Shown: positions 1 through 5,194 of the stretch, piece after piece
Layout: every line of letters begins with the position of its first letter
How positions within the stretch are numbered: position 1 is the stretch's first letter
Source: DATIXD01 sp035518875
GTDB lineage: Bacteria > Pseudomonadota > Gammaproteobacteria > Methylococcales > Methylococcaceae
Assembly: GCA_035518875.1 (NCBI GenBank)
Contig: DATIXD010000369.1
Span: 1 to 5,194, forward strand
Length of the DNA: 5,194 nucleotides
Reading direction: 5' to 3'
Position numbers and translations under genes: made by a program
The notes under the pieces: model-generated
The model's input: only the letters and a program-made list of their open reading frames with translations
What the model was told of the DNA's origin: nothing
Database searches by the model: none

Positions 1-1020
1 TGCCTGCCGGCAACCCCCTTCCCGCACCTGGAGCAGGCGGTACAGGTGCTCAAGGCTGAGGGCTTTAAGGTCAGTGTGGATTCCCTGGAAACTGACGATT
101 TGTTGCGCGGCGGCAAGTCCGGCGCGGATTTTCTCCTGAGCCTTAGCGAAGACTCGCTTTGGATTGCCGATGAGGTGCAGTCGACGCCGATTCTGATTCC
201 CGCCAGACACGGCGATCTGGATTCTCTGGATCACGCCGTCGCGGGGATGCGGGCCAGAAACCGCGCGTTCATCGTCGATCCCATCCTCGATCCGATCCAT
301 TTCGGCTTTACCGATTCCCTGGCGCGCGATCACGAGACGCGGCGGCGTCATCCCGATGTCGAGATCATGATGGGGGTCGGCAATCTCACCGAACTAACTC
401 ATGCCGATACTGTTGGCATCAATGCCATCCTGCTCGGCATTTGCTCCGAGTTGCACATCAAGCACATCCTCACCACCCAGGTCAGCAAGCACGCCCGCAC
501 CGCGGTGCGGGAAGCCGATATGGCGCGGCGCATCCTTTATGCGGCGCGGGAGCTGAACATGCTGCCCAAACATGTCGACGACGGACTGATGGTCCTGCAC
601 GAGCGCTCGCCGTTTCCCTATACGCGCGAAGAAATCGAGGAACTGGCCCGGCTGATCCACGACCCCAGCTACCGCATCCAGATCAGCCCTGACGGCGTTC
701 ACATCTTCAACCGGGAAGGCTTCCACAGCGCCACCGACCCCTTCGAGCTTTATCCCAGGCTGGGCGTGGAGACAGACGGCGGTCACGCGTTTTATCTGGG
801 CGTCGAACTGGCGCGGGCTCAGATCGCCTGGCAACTCGGCAAGCGCTATGCCCAGGACGAACCCTTGCACTGGGGCTGCGTGGTGGAGACGGCAAGTCCC
901 GCCGTCGACCCGCACGCTTACAAGCCCGCCGGTTCGACCCTGCAAAGCCCCCCCAAGGACATCGATCCGTCCGCTGGCAGTGGATTGGAACCGGCTGCCC
1001 CCCGCGGTGAAACCAGGTAG
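1..1020 (+). CDS. Dihydropteroate synthase-like protein, DUF6513 family (5' partial)
   Basis: The reading frame is open from base 1 to the TAG at 1018-1020 (339 codons), and the first residues, CLPATPFPHLEQAV, match the interior of the family, so the start lies outside the window and roughly 150-170 N-terminal residues are missing. A GTG at 46 is therefore not the start. Family hallmarks in window codons are VSVDSL (24-29), GVGNLTELTHAD and the following GINAILLG (125-146), LTTQVSKHARTAVREAD (about 157-173) and YRIQISPDGVHIFNREG (about 224-240). Relatives occur in methanogens and in bacteria using tetrahydromethanopterin; the TIM-barrel likeness to dihydropteroate synthase suggests a cytoplasmic role in pterin cofactor synthesis, but I know of no settled reaction. 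The last 30 or so residues, rich in Pro, Ser and Gly, look like a poorly conserved tail. It heads a tight gene run with DUF447 and mfnB, which supports the cofactor role. Family identity is firm; function is inferred. Confidence 0.9.
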   Translation, partial: CLPATPFPHLEQAVQVLKAEGFKVSVDSLETDDLLRGGKSGADFLLSLSEDSLWIADEVQSTPILIPARHGDLDSLDHAVAGMRARNRAFIVDPILDPIHFGFTDSLARDHETRRRHPDVEIMMGVGNLTELTHADTVGINAILLGICSELHIKHILTTQVSKHARTAVREADMARRILYAARELNMLPKHVDDGLMVLHERSPFPYTREEIEELARLIHDPSYRIQISPDGVHIFNREGFHSATDPFELYPRLGVETDGGHAFYLGVELARAQIAWQLGKRYAQDEPLHWGCVVETASPAVDPHAYKPAGSTLQSPPKDIDPSAGSGLEPAAPRGETR

Positions 1021-1026
1021 TTCACC

Positions 1027-1605
1027 ATGATCCGGGAAACCATCCTCACCAGTCGATCCGCCGAGGGCAACATTCATATCGCACCGATGGGCGTGCATGT
1101 GTTGCCCGGGGAAATGCTCATCATGCCGTTTCGCCCCTCGACCACCCTCGACAATATCCTCGCGACCGGGCATGCAGTCATGAACCACACCGACGACGTG
1201 CGGGTATTCGCCGGCTGCCTGACCGGGCGACGCGACTGGCCACTGGTCGATGCTTATCGAGTCCCAGGCAAGCGCCTCGCCGCAACGCTCGCCCATGCCG
1301 AACTGGAATTGCTGCGCACAGAGGACGACGAGCTGCGCCCGCGCCTCTACTGCCGCGTCGTCCACGAAGCCAACCACGCGCCTTTCCAGGGCTTCAACCG
1401 CGCCCAGTTCGCGGTGCTGGAAGCCGCGATCCTGGTCAGCCGCTTGCATTTGCTGCCCTGGAGCAAGGTCGAGGCGGAACTGGAATATCTTCGGATCGGT
1501 TTGGACAAGACCGCCGGCGAACGCGAACAGGAAGCCTGGGGCTGGCTGATGGAAAGAGTCGAGGACTTCAGGCAGAAATCTCAAGAAAAAGCGGCGTCAA
1601 CATGA
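1027..1605 (+). CDS. DUF447 family protein, probable flavin-binding split beta-barrel
   Basis: This 192-residue cytoplasmic protein belongs to DUF447, found in methanogenic archaea and in methylotrophic bacteria with tetrahydromethanopterin. Characteristic segments are NIHIAPMGVH (15-24), MPFRPSTTLDN (33-43) and VMNHTDDVRVFAG (51-63), a pattern resembling flavin-reductase-type split barrels. RLYCRVVHEANHAPFQGFNRAQFAVLEAA (106-134) is the second conserved block, and the C-terminal third is charged and helical. The length is normal for the family and there is no signal peptide or membrane segment. ATG 1027 lies 6 nt after the preceding stop, with a weak AGG at 1015-1017 as ribosome site. The stop overlaps the mfnB start (ATGA), which points to translational coupling. 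FMN binding is family-level recollection, and the reaction is unknown to me; a step in methanopterin or methanofuran synthesis is inferred from context. Confidence 0.88.
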   Translation: MIRETILTSRSAEGNIHIAPMGVHVLPGEMLIMPFRPSTTLDNILATGHAVMNHTDDVRVFAGCLTGRRDWPLVDAYRVPGKRLAATLAHAELELLRTEDDELRPRLYCRVVHEANHAPFQGFNRAQFAVLEAAILVSRLHLLPWSKVEAELEYLRIGLDKTAGEREQEAWGWLMERVEDFRQKSQEKAAST

Positions 1606-2318
1606 CCGGCATGCTCGCCAGCGTACAGAACCTCGATGAGGCTTTGCTCGCGCTCGCAGCCGGCGCCGACATCATCGACTTGAAGGCGCCCGCCGCCGGT
1701 TCGCTTGGCGCATTGTCCTGCGAAGACATCCGGCGCATTGTTACCCAAATTCAGGGCCGTCGCCCGATCAGCGCCACGATCGGGGACCTGCCCATGGATC
1801 CGGCGCTGGTGGGGGAAGCGGCGGCGAACATGGCCGCAACCGGGGTCGATTACGTCAAGATCGGCTTTTTCCCCGGCGGCGATTGGCCGGGGACGATCCA
1901 GGCGCTCGCCCCCCTGGCCGCGCGGGGAATTCGGCTGGTGGTCGTGCTGTTCGGCGATCGACAACCCGATGCGCGTCATGCAGCCGAACTGGCCGAGGCC
2001 GGTTTCGCCGGAGCGATGCTGGATACGATGGACAAACAGCAGGGTTCGCTGACTCAAGTCTGCACCATCGACTTTCTGCGCGATTTCGTCGTGAAGGTCA
2101 AAGCCCATGGATTACTTTGCGGTCTGGCGGGTTCGCTTCGATCTTCCGACATCCCGCCGCTGCTTGAGCTGAAGCCCGACTACCTGGGCTTTCGCGGCGC
2201 GCTGTGCCGCCGGCACCTGCGCACCGCCGAACTGGACGCGGATGCCGTCCGCACGATCCGGGCGCTGATTCCTCAAAGTGGGCTGGAGCCCGTCCTGCAA
2301 CACGCCACGACTGCCTGA
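1602..2318 (+). CDS. mfnB: (5-formylfuran-3-yl)methyl phosphate synthase MfnB (DUF556)
   Basis: MfnB condenses two glyceraldehyde 3-phosphate molecules to the phosphorylated furan aldehyde that becomes the furan ring of methanofuran (methylofuran in bacteria), the formyl carrier of the archaeal-type formaldehyde oxidation route. The 238-residue protein is full length for a compact TIM barrel. The first strand carries DIIDLKAP with Lys28, which aligns with the Schiff-base lysine of the Methanocaldococcus enzyme, and YVKIG holds Lys86, the second catalytic lysine. MLDTMDK (139-145) and LCGLAGSLRSSDIPPL (172-187), then YLGFRGALC (194-202), complete the family pattern. ATG 1602 overlaps the DUF447 stop by 4 nt; the region before it has only a weak purine-rich AAGAAAAAG instead of a strong Shine-Dalgarno. 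pyrD follows after 7 nt. All key residues visible to me are intact, so I expect an active enzyme. Confidence 0.93.
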   Translation: MTGMLASVQNLDEALLALAAGADIIDLKAPAAGSLGALSCEDIRRIVTQIQGRRPISATIGDLPMDPALVGEAAANMAATGVDYVKIGFFPGGDWPGTIQALAPLAARGIRLVVVLFGDRQPDARHAAELAEAGFAGAMLDTMDKQQGSLTQVCTIDFLRDFVVKVKAHGLLCGLAGSLRSSDIPPLLELKPDYLGFRGALCRRHLRTAELDADAVRTIRALIPQSGLEPVLQHATTA

Positions 2319-2325
2319 AACCGCC

Positions 2326-3345
2326 ATGCTCTATGAACTGCTGCGCCCCCTGCTGTTCCGCCTCGATCCCGAAACCGCTCACCACCTCGCTCTGGCTGCG
2401 ATGCAACACTTGGCCCGGCTCGGCCCCATCAACCCGCTGCGGCAAACCGTGCCCGCCAGCCCCAGAACAGTGATGGGCCTGGAGTTTCCGAACCCGGTGG
2501 GGCTCGCGGCCGGATTCGACAAGAACGGCGACTGCCTCGAAGGCCTGGCCGCCCTGGGCTTCGGCTTCATCGAGATCGGCACCGTGACGCCCCATCCGCA
2601 GCCCGGAAATCCCAAACCGCGCCTGTTCCGCCTGCCCGAGCAGCAGGCCTTGATCAACCGGATGGGCTTCAACAACAAGGGGACAGATTACCTGATCGCG
2701 CAGGTTCAAAAGGCACGCTATGATGGCGTGCTCGGCATCAACATCGGCAAGAACCTGAAGACCCCGGTCGAAGGCGCGCTGGACGACTACCGGATCGGCC
2801 TGCGCAAGGTGTACAGCCACGCCGATTACGTCGCCATCAACATTTCCTCGCCCAACACGCCGGGGCTGCGGAGCCTGCAGCGGGCAAAAAACCTGGAGCC
2901 ACTCCTGGCGGGATTGGACGTCGAGCGGGACAAGCTGGCGCAGGAGCACGGCAAACGCGTCCCGCTCGCCGTCAAGATCGCCCCCGACCTGGCGCCGGCG
3001 CAGTTGGGTCCGCTCACGGAAATGCTGGTGAAACATCGCATCGACGCCCTCATCGCCACCAACACCACCCTCTCCCGTACCGGCGTCGAAGCCTCGCCGC
3101 ATGCGGCGGAAGCCGGCGGCCTGAGCGGCAAACCGCTATTTCAAGAATCGACCGCAATGGTCGCAGAGCTTTCCAGAATTCTCCGGGGAGAAATCCCCAT
3201 CATCGCCTGCGGGGGCATTCTCGCCGCCGAAGACGCCCAAGCCAAATTCGAAGCCGGCGCCAGCCTAGTGCAGATTTACAGCGGGTTCATATACCGGGGG
3301 CCTGCGCTAGTGCGGGAAATTGCAAAGGCGTGTCGGACGCATTGA
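2326..3345 (+). CDS. pyrD: Dihydroorotate dehydrogenase (quinone), class 2
   Basis: PyrD oxidises dihydroorotate to orotate with FMN and passes the electrons to membrane quinone, the fourth step of UMP synthesis. The 339-residue protein has the class 2 amphipathic N-terminus (LYELLRPLLFRLDPETAHHLAL, residues 2-23) that docks on the inner membrane. FMN and substrate motifs follow: GLAAGFDKNG with Lys66 (59-68), IEIGTVTPHPQPGNPKPR (82-99), INRMGFNNKG (110-119), INISSPNTPGLR (171-182) with catalytic Ser175, VKIAPDL (216-222), ATNTT (244-248), GGLSGKPL (264-271), CGGI (295-298) and QIYSGFIYRGP (316-326). ATG 2326 is chosen because it starts the family's N-terminus; a GTG at 2278 in the same frame would add 16 atypical residues and overlap mfnB. 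It starts 7 nt after the mfnB stop without a clear ribosome site, so translational coupling is likely. Its link to the C1-cofactor genes is positional; no functional tie is known to me. Confidence 0.96.
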   Translation: MLYELLRPLLFRLDPETAHHLALAAMQHLARLGPINPLRQTVPASPRTVMGLEFPNPVGLAAGFDKNGDCLEGLAALGFGFIEIGTVTPHPQPGNPKPRLFRLPEQQALINRMGFNNKGTDYLIAQVQKARYDGVLGINIGKNLKTPVEGALDDYRIGLRKVYSHADYVAINISSPNTPGLRSLQRAKNLEPLLAGLDVERDKLAQEHGKRVPLAVKIAPDLAPAQLGPLTEMLVKHRIDALIATNTTLSRTGVEASPHAAEAGGLSGKPLFQESTAMVAELSRILRGEIPIIACGGILAAEDAQAKFEAGASLVQIYSGFIYRGPALVREIAKACRTH

Positions 3346-3352
3346 AGGACAA

Positions 3353-3366
3353 CCGGCATGCGCCGG
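3353..3366. terminator. Small hairpin between convergent pyrD and rubredoxin genes
   Basis: A perfect inverted repeat, CCGGC-ATGC-GCCGG (stems 3353-3357 and 3362-3366), fills most of the 24 nt between the pyrD stop and the stop of the convergent rubredoxin gene. Its location suits a bidirectional terminator. The stem is only 5 bp; the plus strand has no T tract after it, and the minus strand continues TTGTCCTT, which is a weak one. It may only slow polymerase or protect 3' ends. Confidence 0.35.
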
Positions 3367-3369
3367 AAG

Positions 3370-3555
3370 TCAACAACCAACGTCACTCTCCAGCAGATCG
3401 AAGAAACTCTTGTCCACGCCGCATTGTGGGCAAACCCAATCGTCGGGGATGTCCTCCCAGCGGGTTCCCGGTGCGACGCCGGAATCGGGATCACCCTCCG
3501 CCTCGTCGAAGATGTAACCACATGCGGAGCATTTAAATTTCCGGTAAGGAGTCAT
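3370..3555 (-). CDS. Rubredoxin
   Basis: A 61-residue one-iron electron carrier. The two cysteine pairs that hold the Fe(SCys)4 site are present: Cys9-Ser-Ala-Cys12-Gly-Tyr and Cys42-Pro-Gln-Cys45-Gly, with the usual acidic middle (FDEAEGDPDSGVAPGT), the WEDIPDDWVCP block (33-43) and aromatic FF at 51-52. There is no signal peptide, so it is cytoplasmic. The frame stays open upstream to 3714, but that extension overlaps the lipase gene and is not rubredoxin-like; ATG 3555 gives the normal family length (about 52-60 residues). No clear Shine-Dalgarno precedes the ATG. It lies 32 nt after the lipase stop on the same strand and converges on pyrD. Its redox partner cannot be told from the window; rubredoxins serve alkane hydroxylases, oxygen or peroxide reduction and other oxidoreductases. 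Confidence 0.95.
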   Translation of the reverse strand: MTPYRKFKCSACGYIFDEAEGDPDSGVAPGTRWEDIPDDWVCPQCGVDKSFFDLLESDVGC

Positions 3556-3587
3556 AGGATTTGGTTTGGCGATCTGCTTAAGCGAAG

Positions 3588-4376
3588 CTAGCCGGCGATC
3601 AGCTTTTCGATATTCCGGATATATTTTTCCATTTTGTGATTTTCGACATTCGATGGAATCAGGTCCAGCTGCTGCTTCAGGCTGCCCTTTATGGATTCGA
3701 GAAATTCGTTCCACCAGCTGATGTCGTCGTGCAAACGACCATCCGAATCGAAAAACCGCAATGCGCCGACGTGACTATAACCGAGTTCCCTGGTGGGCAC
3801 GCGGGTTACGATATCGTTGTTATTCACGAACCTGAAGAATCTCGCCTTCAATTCCGCATTGAACGCCCTGGAAAACTCGCGATCACCCGCGCGCGGCTGT
3901 CCGAACGTATAAACTCCACTGACCGGTTTATCCAGTTCGAGAACAAACCGCGCCGCGGCCACCGCGGCGAGTGCGCCGCCCAGACTATGGCCGGTGATCC
4001 ACAGGGGTTGAGCCTTGTTTTGCACCGCTTTCAGCGTGTCCAGGATGTCATCCCAGACCAGGCACACCGCGCGCAAGAAACCGCTATGGACTTTTCCCGT
4101 CCCGGCGCGAACGGAGGTCAACGAAACATCCGAATTGGTCATCCAATCCTTGATGCTAGCCGTTCCCCGGAACGACAAAACCACCGCCTGATCGTTATGC
4201 CCGACGAACAACTGGGTATCCCGGCGCTCGATGAACTTCGATTTAAAACCTTGTTCGGCCAATTTGGCCTTGATCTTCTTCTCCGACTCGTAAGCTAGAT
4301 CGGCGCACAGCGCGAGCGCATAGGCGTTCTTGGCGGAAAACTGGGTGCTCTTCGGTTCGAATCTTATCACTGGCAT
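3588..4376 (-). CDS. Lipase class 3 family alpha/beta hydrolase
   Basis: A 262-residue predicted serine esterase or triacylglycerol lipase of the fungal lipase-like (class 3) family. Visible features in order: an N-terminal helix NAYALALCADLAYES (17-31), the oxyanion strand VVLSFRGTASIKDWMTN (65-81), VHSGF (96-100), the nucleophile elbow GHSLGGALA (129-137) with Ser131, YTFGQPRAGD (156-165), and NNNDIVTRVP (185-194) with Asp188. YSHVG (200-204) is a conserved family segment, and His247 in ENHKMEKYI is the best candidate for the catalytic histidine, 59 residues after the Asp. No signal peptide or membrane anchor is seen, so it is either cytoplasmic or exported another way. ATG 4376 has GGAG only 2 nt upstream; a GTG two codons later (4370-4368) would have the better spacing of 8 nt, so the true start may be there. 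The gene lies 50 nt after the Fae homologue and 32 nt before rubredoxin. The substrate is unknown. Confidence 0.9.
   Translation of the reverse strand: MPVIRFEPKSTQFSAKNAYALALCADLAYESEKKIKAKLAEQGFKSKFIERRDTQLFVGHNDQAVVLSFRGTASIKDWMTNSDVSLTSVRAGTGKVHSGFLRAVCLVWDDILDTLKAVQNKAQPLWITGHSLGGALAAVAAARFVLELDKPVSGVYTFGQPRAGDREFSRAFNAELKARFFRFVNNNDIVTRVPTRELGYSHVGALRFFDSDGRLHDDISWWNEFLESIKGSLKQQLDLIPSNVENHKMEKYIRNIEKLIAG
3618..3646 (-). promoter_or_regulatory. Candidate sigma70-type promoter for the rubredoxin gene
   Basis: On the minus strand, TCGAAA (3646-3641, 4 of 6 to TTGACA) and TATATC (3623-3618, 4 of 6 to TATAAT) are separated by exactly 17 bp. They sit inside the 3' end of the lipase gene, in the most AT-rich stretch of the window, about 60 nt before the rubredoxin ATG. 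A-rich codons alone could produce this match, so it is a weak call. Confidence 0.25.
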
Positions 4377-4426
4377 GTCTCCGTGAAGTCCTGATGATCA
4401 CGAATGCCTATTGCCACTCGCGGGGT

Positions 4427-4963
4427 TCAAGCATCCGGATCGTACATGTCGTGCTTGATCTTATGCCGGTTGGCGATGAGTTCCTCGATAGAAGGTTCGT
4501 CGTGGAGCGCGCGCCGGATCGCGAGCTTGGTGGCCTCGTAGTTGGTGCGGTACAAATCCTTTTCATCCAGGTTGGGATCGCTGGCGCATTGGGGATCGAT
4601 CCAAATCAGGCTGATGATGCACAGGTTAGTGACTCGATCGCGGGGAATGATGCCCTCGATCACACAATCGAGCACCGCATCCGCGGTCGCCGCCTGCACC
4701 ACGCCACCGAACAAATTGACATAGGCGCTGTTCTTGATAGTGACCTTCGGCACCATCATGGTCGCGGGACGCACCTGCTGGTTGCAGGCGCGAATGGCGA
4801 ACATGCGGGTGTGGCCCGCTGTCTGCCCCATCATGTTGGCAAAGGCTTGGCCGACCGGACCATTGACGTCGCCGATGAGGATTTCCGGCATGGCGTCCGT
4901 GTACTGGCCATCCGCCGCGAATACTGTGGCTTCCCCGGTCTTGAAAATGATTTTTTCTGACAT
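4427..4963 (-). CDS. Formaldehyde-activating enzyme (Fae) homologue, divergent paralogue
   Basis: Canonical Fae speeds condensation of formaldehyde with tetrahydromethanopterin. This 178-residue protein is plainly homologous: ILIGDVNGPVGQAFANMM (28-45) matches the Fae IIGxxGSPAExAF region, MMVPKVTIKNSAYVNLFGG (69-87) matches its LMFNKVTI..MFG segment, EGIIP (103-107) is identical, and NYEATKLAIRRAL (141-153) matches the signature NYEATKLSIQRA. It differs where function is expected: the canonical VAHIDL segment reads DAMPEIL (23-29), so Met25 stands where the active-site His would be. It also has extra residues (CASDPNLDEKDLYR, 126-139) before the NYEAT block and a different C-terminus, and is slightly longer than the roughly 170-residue Fae. 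ATG 4963 is supported by AGGAG at 4975-4971 with 7 nt spacing. No signal peptide is seen. Family call is firm; classical Fae activity is doubtful. It may be a paralogue with another aldehyde, a regulatory role or a sensor role. Confidence 0.88.
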   Translation of the reverse strand: MSEKIIFKTGEATVFAADGQYTDAMPEILIGDVNGPVGQAFANMMGQTAGHTRMFAIRACNQQVRPATMMVPKVTIKNSAYVNLFGGVVQAATADAVLDCVIEGIIPRDRVTNLCIISLIWIDPQCASDPNLDEKDLYRTNYEATKLAIRRALHDEPSIEELIANRHKIKHDMYDPDA

Positions 4964-4970
4964 GGCGTTT

Positions 4971-4975
4971 CTCCT
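4971..4975 (-). promoter_or_regulatory. Strong Shine-Dalgarno of the Fae homologue
   Basis: AGGAG on the minus strand, 7 nt before the ATG at 4963. It is the clearest ribosome site in the window and fixes the start of the Fae homologue; the other genes here rely on weak sites or on coupling. Confidence 0.75.
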
Positions 4976-4990
4976 GCCGATGAATCAACA

Positions 4991-5013
4991 GCCGCTAGGG
5001 GTCTGTGAGCGGC
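4991..5013 (-). repeat. Inverted repeat in the leader of the Fae homologue
   Basis: A perfect 6-bp inverted repeat, GCCGCT and AGCGGC (4991-4996 and 5008-5013), with an 11-nt loop lies between the upstream gene and the Fae homologue. On the minus strand it is followed by TGTTGATT, a poor T tract, so it could be a weak terminator of the upstream gene, a leader hairpin or an operator. The rest of the 72-nt gap shows no convincing promoter. Confidence 0.3.
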
Positions 5014-5035
5014 CGGTCGGGAACCGCGCAGGCGC

Positions 5036-5194
5036 TCAGGGCAGGCATTTGATCTTCAACGAATTGATGTTTTGGTGGAAATTCAACTCGCCCAGATGGT
5101 GCTCCTTTTTGCCGGCACCGAAGGTGATTTCCTGCTCGCTGTGCATCTCGGGCTTCTCCCCCCAGGCTTTGATCGCCTCGCCGTGATAGGGCTG
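5036..5194 (-). CDS. 3' end of an unrecognised gene (partial)
   Basis: Reading the minus strand from the window edge, a frame is open for 52 codons to a TGA at 5038-5036 and ends NINSLKIKCLP. The segment begins QPYHGEAIKAWGEKPEMHSE and continues with EITFGAGKKEHHLGELNFHQ; it has five His, a single late Cys and alternating polar and hydrophobic residues that suggest beta strands, as at the end of a beta-sandwich domain. I do not recognise the family. Support for coding is the open frame and the orderly position upstream of the Fae homologue on the same strand. An opposing plus-strand frame covers the same bases but its product is rich in Trp, Cys and Pro and looks like a shadow. Confidence 0.6.
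   Translation of the reverse strand, partial: QPYHGEAIKAWGEKPEMHSEQEITFGAGKKEHHLGELNFHQNINSLKIKCLP

Noticed and set aside
46..48. GTG as the start of the first gene
   Set aside because: The frame is open to base 1 and the residues before the GTG (CLPATPFPHLEQAV) are conserved family sequence, so the gene is cut by the window edge.
394..1584. 396-codon open frame on the minus strand opposite the DUF6513 and DUF447 genes
   Set aside because: It spans two well-supported plus-strand genes and shows no family motif; long antisense frames are usual in GC-rich coding DNA.
2278..2325. Upstream GTG start for pyrD
   Set aside because: It would add 16 residues not typical of class 2 PyrD and overlap mfnB by about 40 nt; ATG 2326 starts the known amphipathic helix.
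2098..3102. 334-codon open frame on the minus strand opposite mfnB and pyrD
   Set aside because: The plus-strand proteins have intact catalytic motifs over the same bases; the antisense product is Arg/Gly/Gln-rich without recognisable domains.
3556..3714. N-terminally extended rubredoxin (114 residues)
   Set aside because: The extension is only the lipase 3' end read in another frame and has no rubredoxin-domain or targeting features.
3636..4298. 220-codon plus-strand frame over the lipase gene
   Set aside because: It is the complement of the GHSLGG lipase reading; no motif, and a poor start context.
4394..5186. Plus-strand frames over the Fae homologue and the partial gene to its right
   Set aside because: They mirror coding sequence with clear Fae motifs and a strong ribosome site on the minus strand.
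1..5194. CRISPR array, tRNA or rRNA gene, insertion sequence, phage or defence system
   Set aside because: No regularly spaced repeats, RNA-gene motifs, transposase, integrase or nuclease sequences were seen; nearly all bases are taken up by the listed genes.

Overview
The window reads as proteobacterial chromosome from an aerobic methylotroph or methanotroph that carries the archaeal-type (tetrahydromethanopterin/methanofuran) C1-transfer pathway. The grounds are a dihydropteroate synthase-like DUF6513 protein, a DUF447 protein, MfnB (furan-forming enzyme of methanofuran synthesis) and a homologue of formaldehyde-activating enzyme, next to a proteobacterial class 2 (quinone-linked) dihydroorotate dehydrogenase. 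The GC-rich coding style would suit a gammaproteobacterial methanotroph (Methylococcales), but the taxon is inference and other methylotrophic Proteobacteria are possible.

Plus strand, 1-3345: four tightly packed genes form one probable operon whose promoter lies left of the window. They are the DUF6513 dihydropteroate synthase-like gene (5' end missing), DUF447 (6 nt gap), mfnB (ATGA overlap) and pyrD (7 nt gap). The first three belong to the C1-cofactor gene set; pyrD makes orotate for UMP synthesis. A small hairpin at 3353-3366 sits between pyrD and the convergent rubredoxin gene.

Minus strand, 5194-3370 (read right to left): the 3' end of an unrecognised gene (5036-5194), a divergent Fae homologue (4427-4963), a class 3 lipase-like alpha/beta hydrolase (3588-4376) and a rubredoxin (3370-3555). 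The gaps are 72, 50 and 32 nt, so co-transcription is possible, though a promoter candidate lies in front of the rubredoxin gene.

The most interesting item is the Fae homologue. It keeps the fold-defining Fae motifs but has Met where canonical Fae has the active-site His of the AHIDL motif, so it is probably not an ordinary formaldehyde-activating enzyme. No tRNA, rRNA, CRISPR array, insertion sequence or integrase was seen. No intergenic stretch exceeds about 75 bases.
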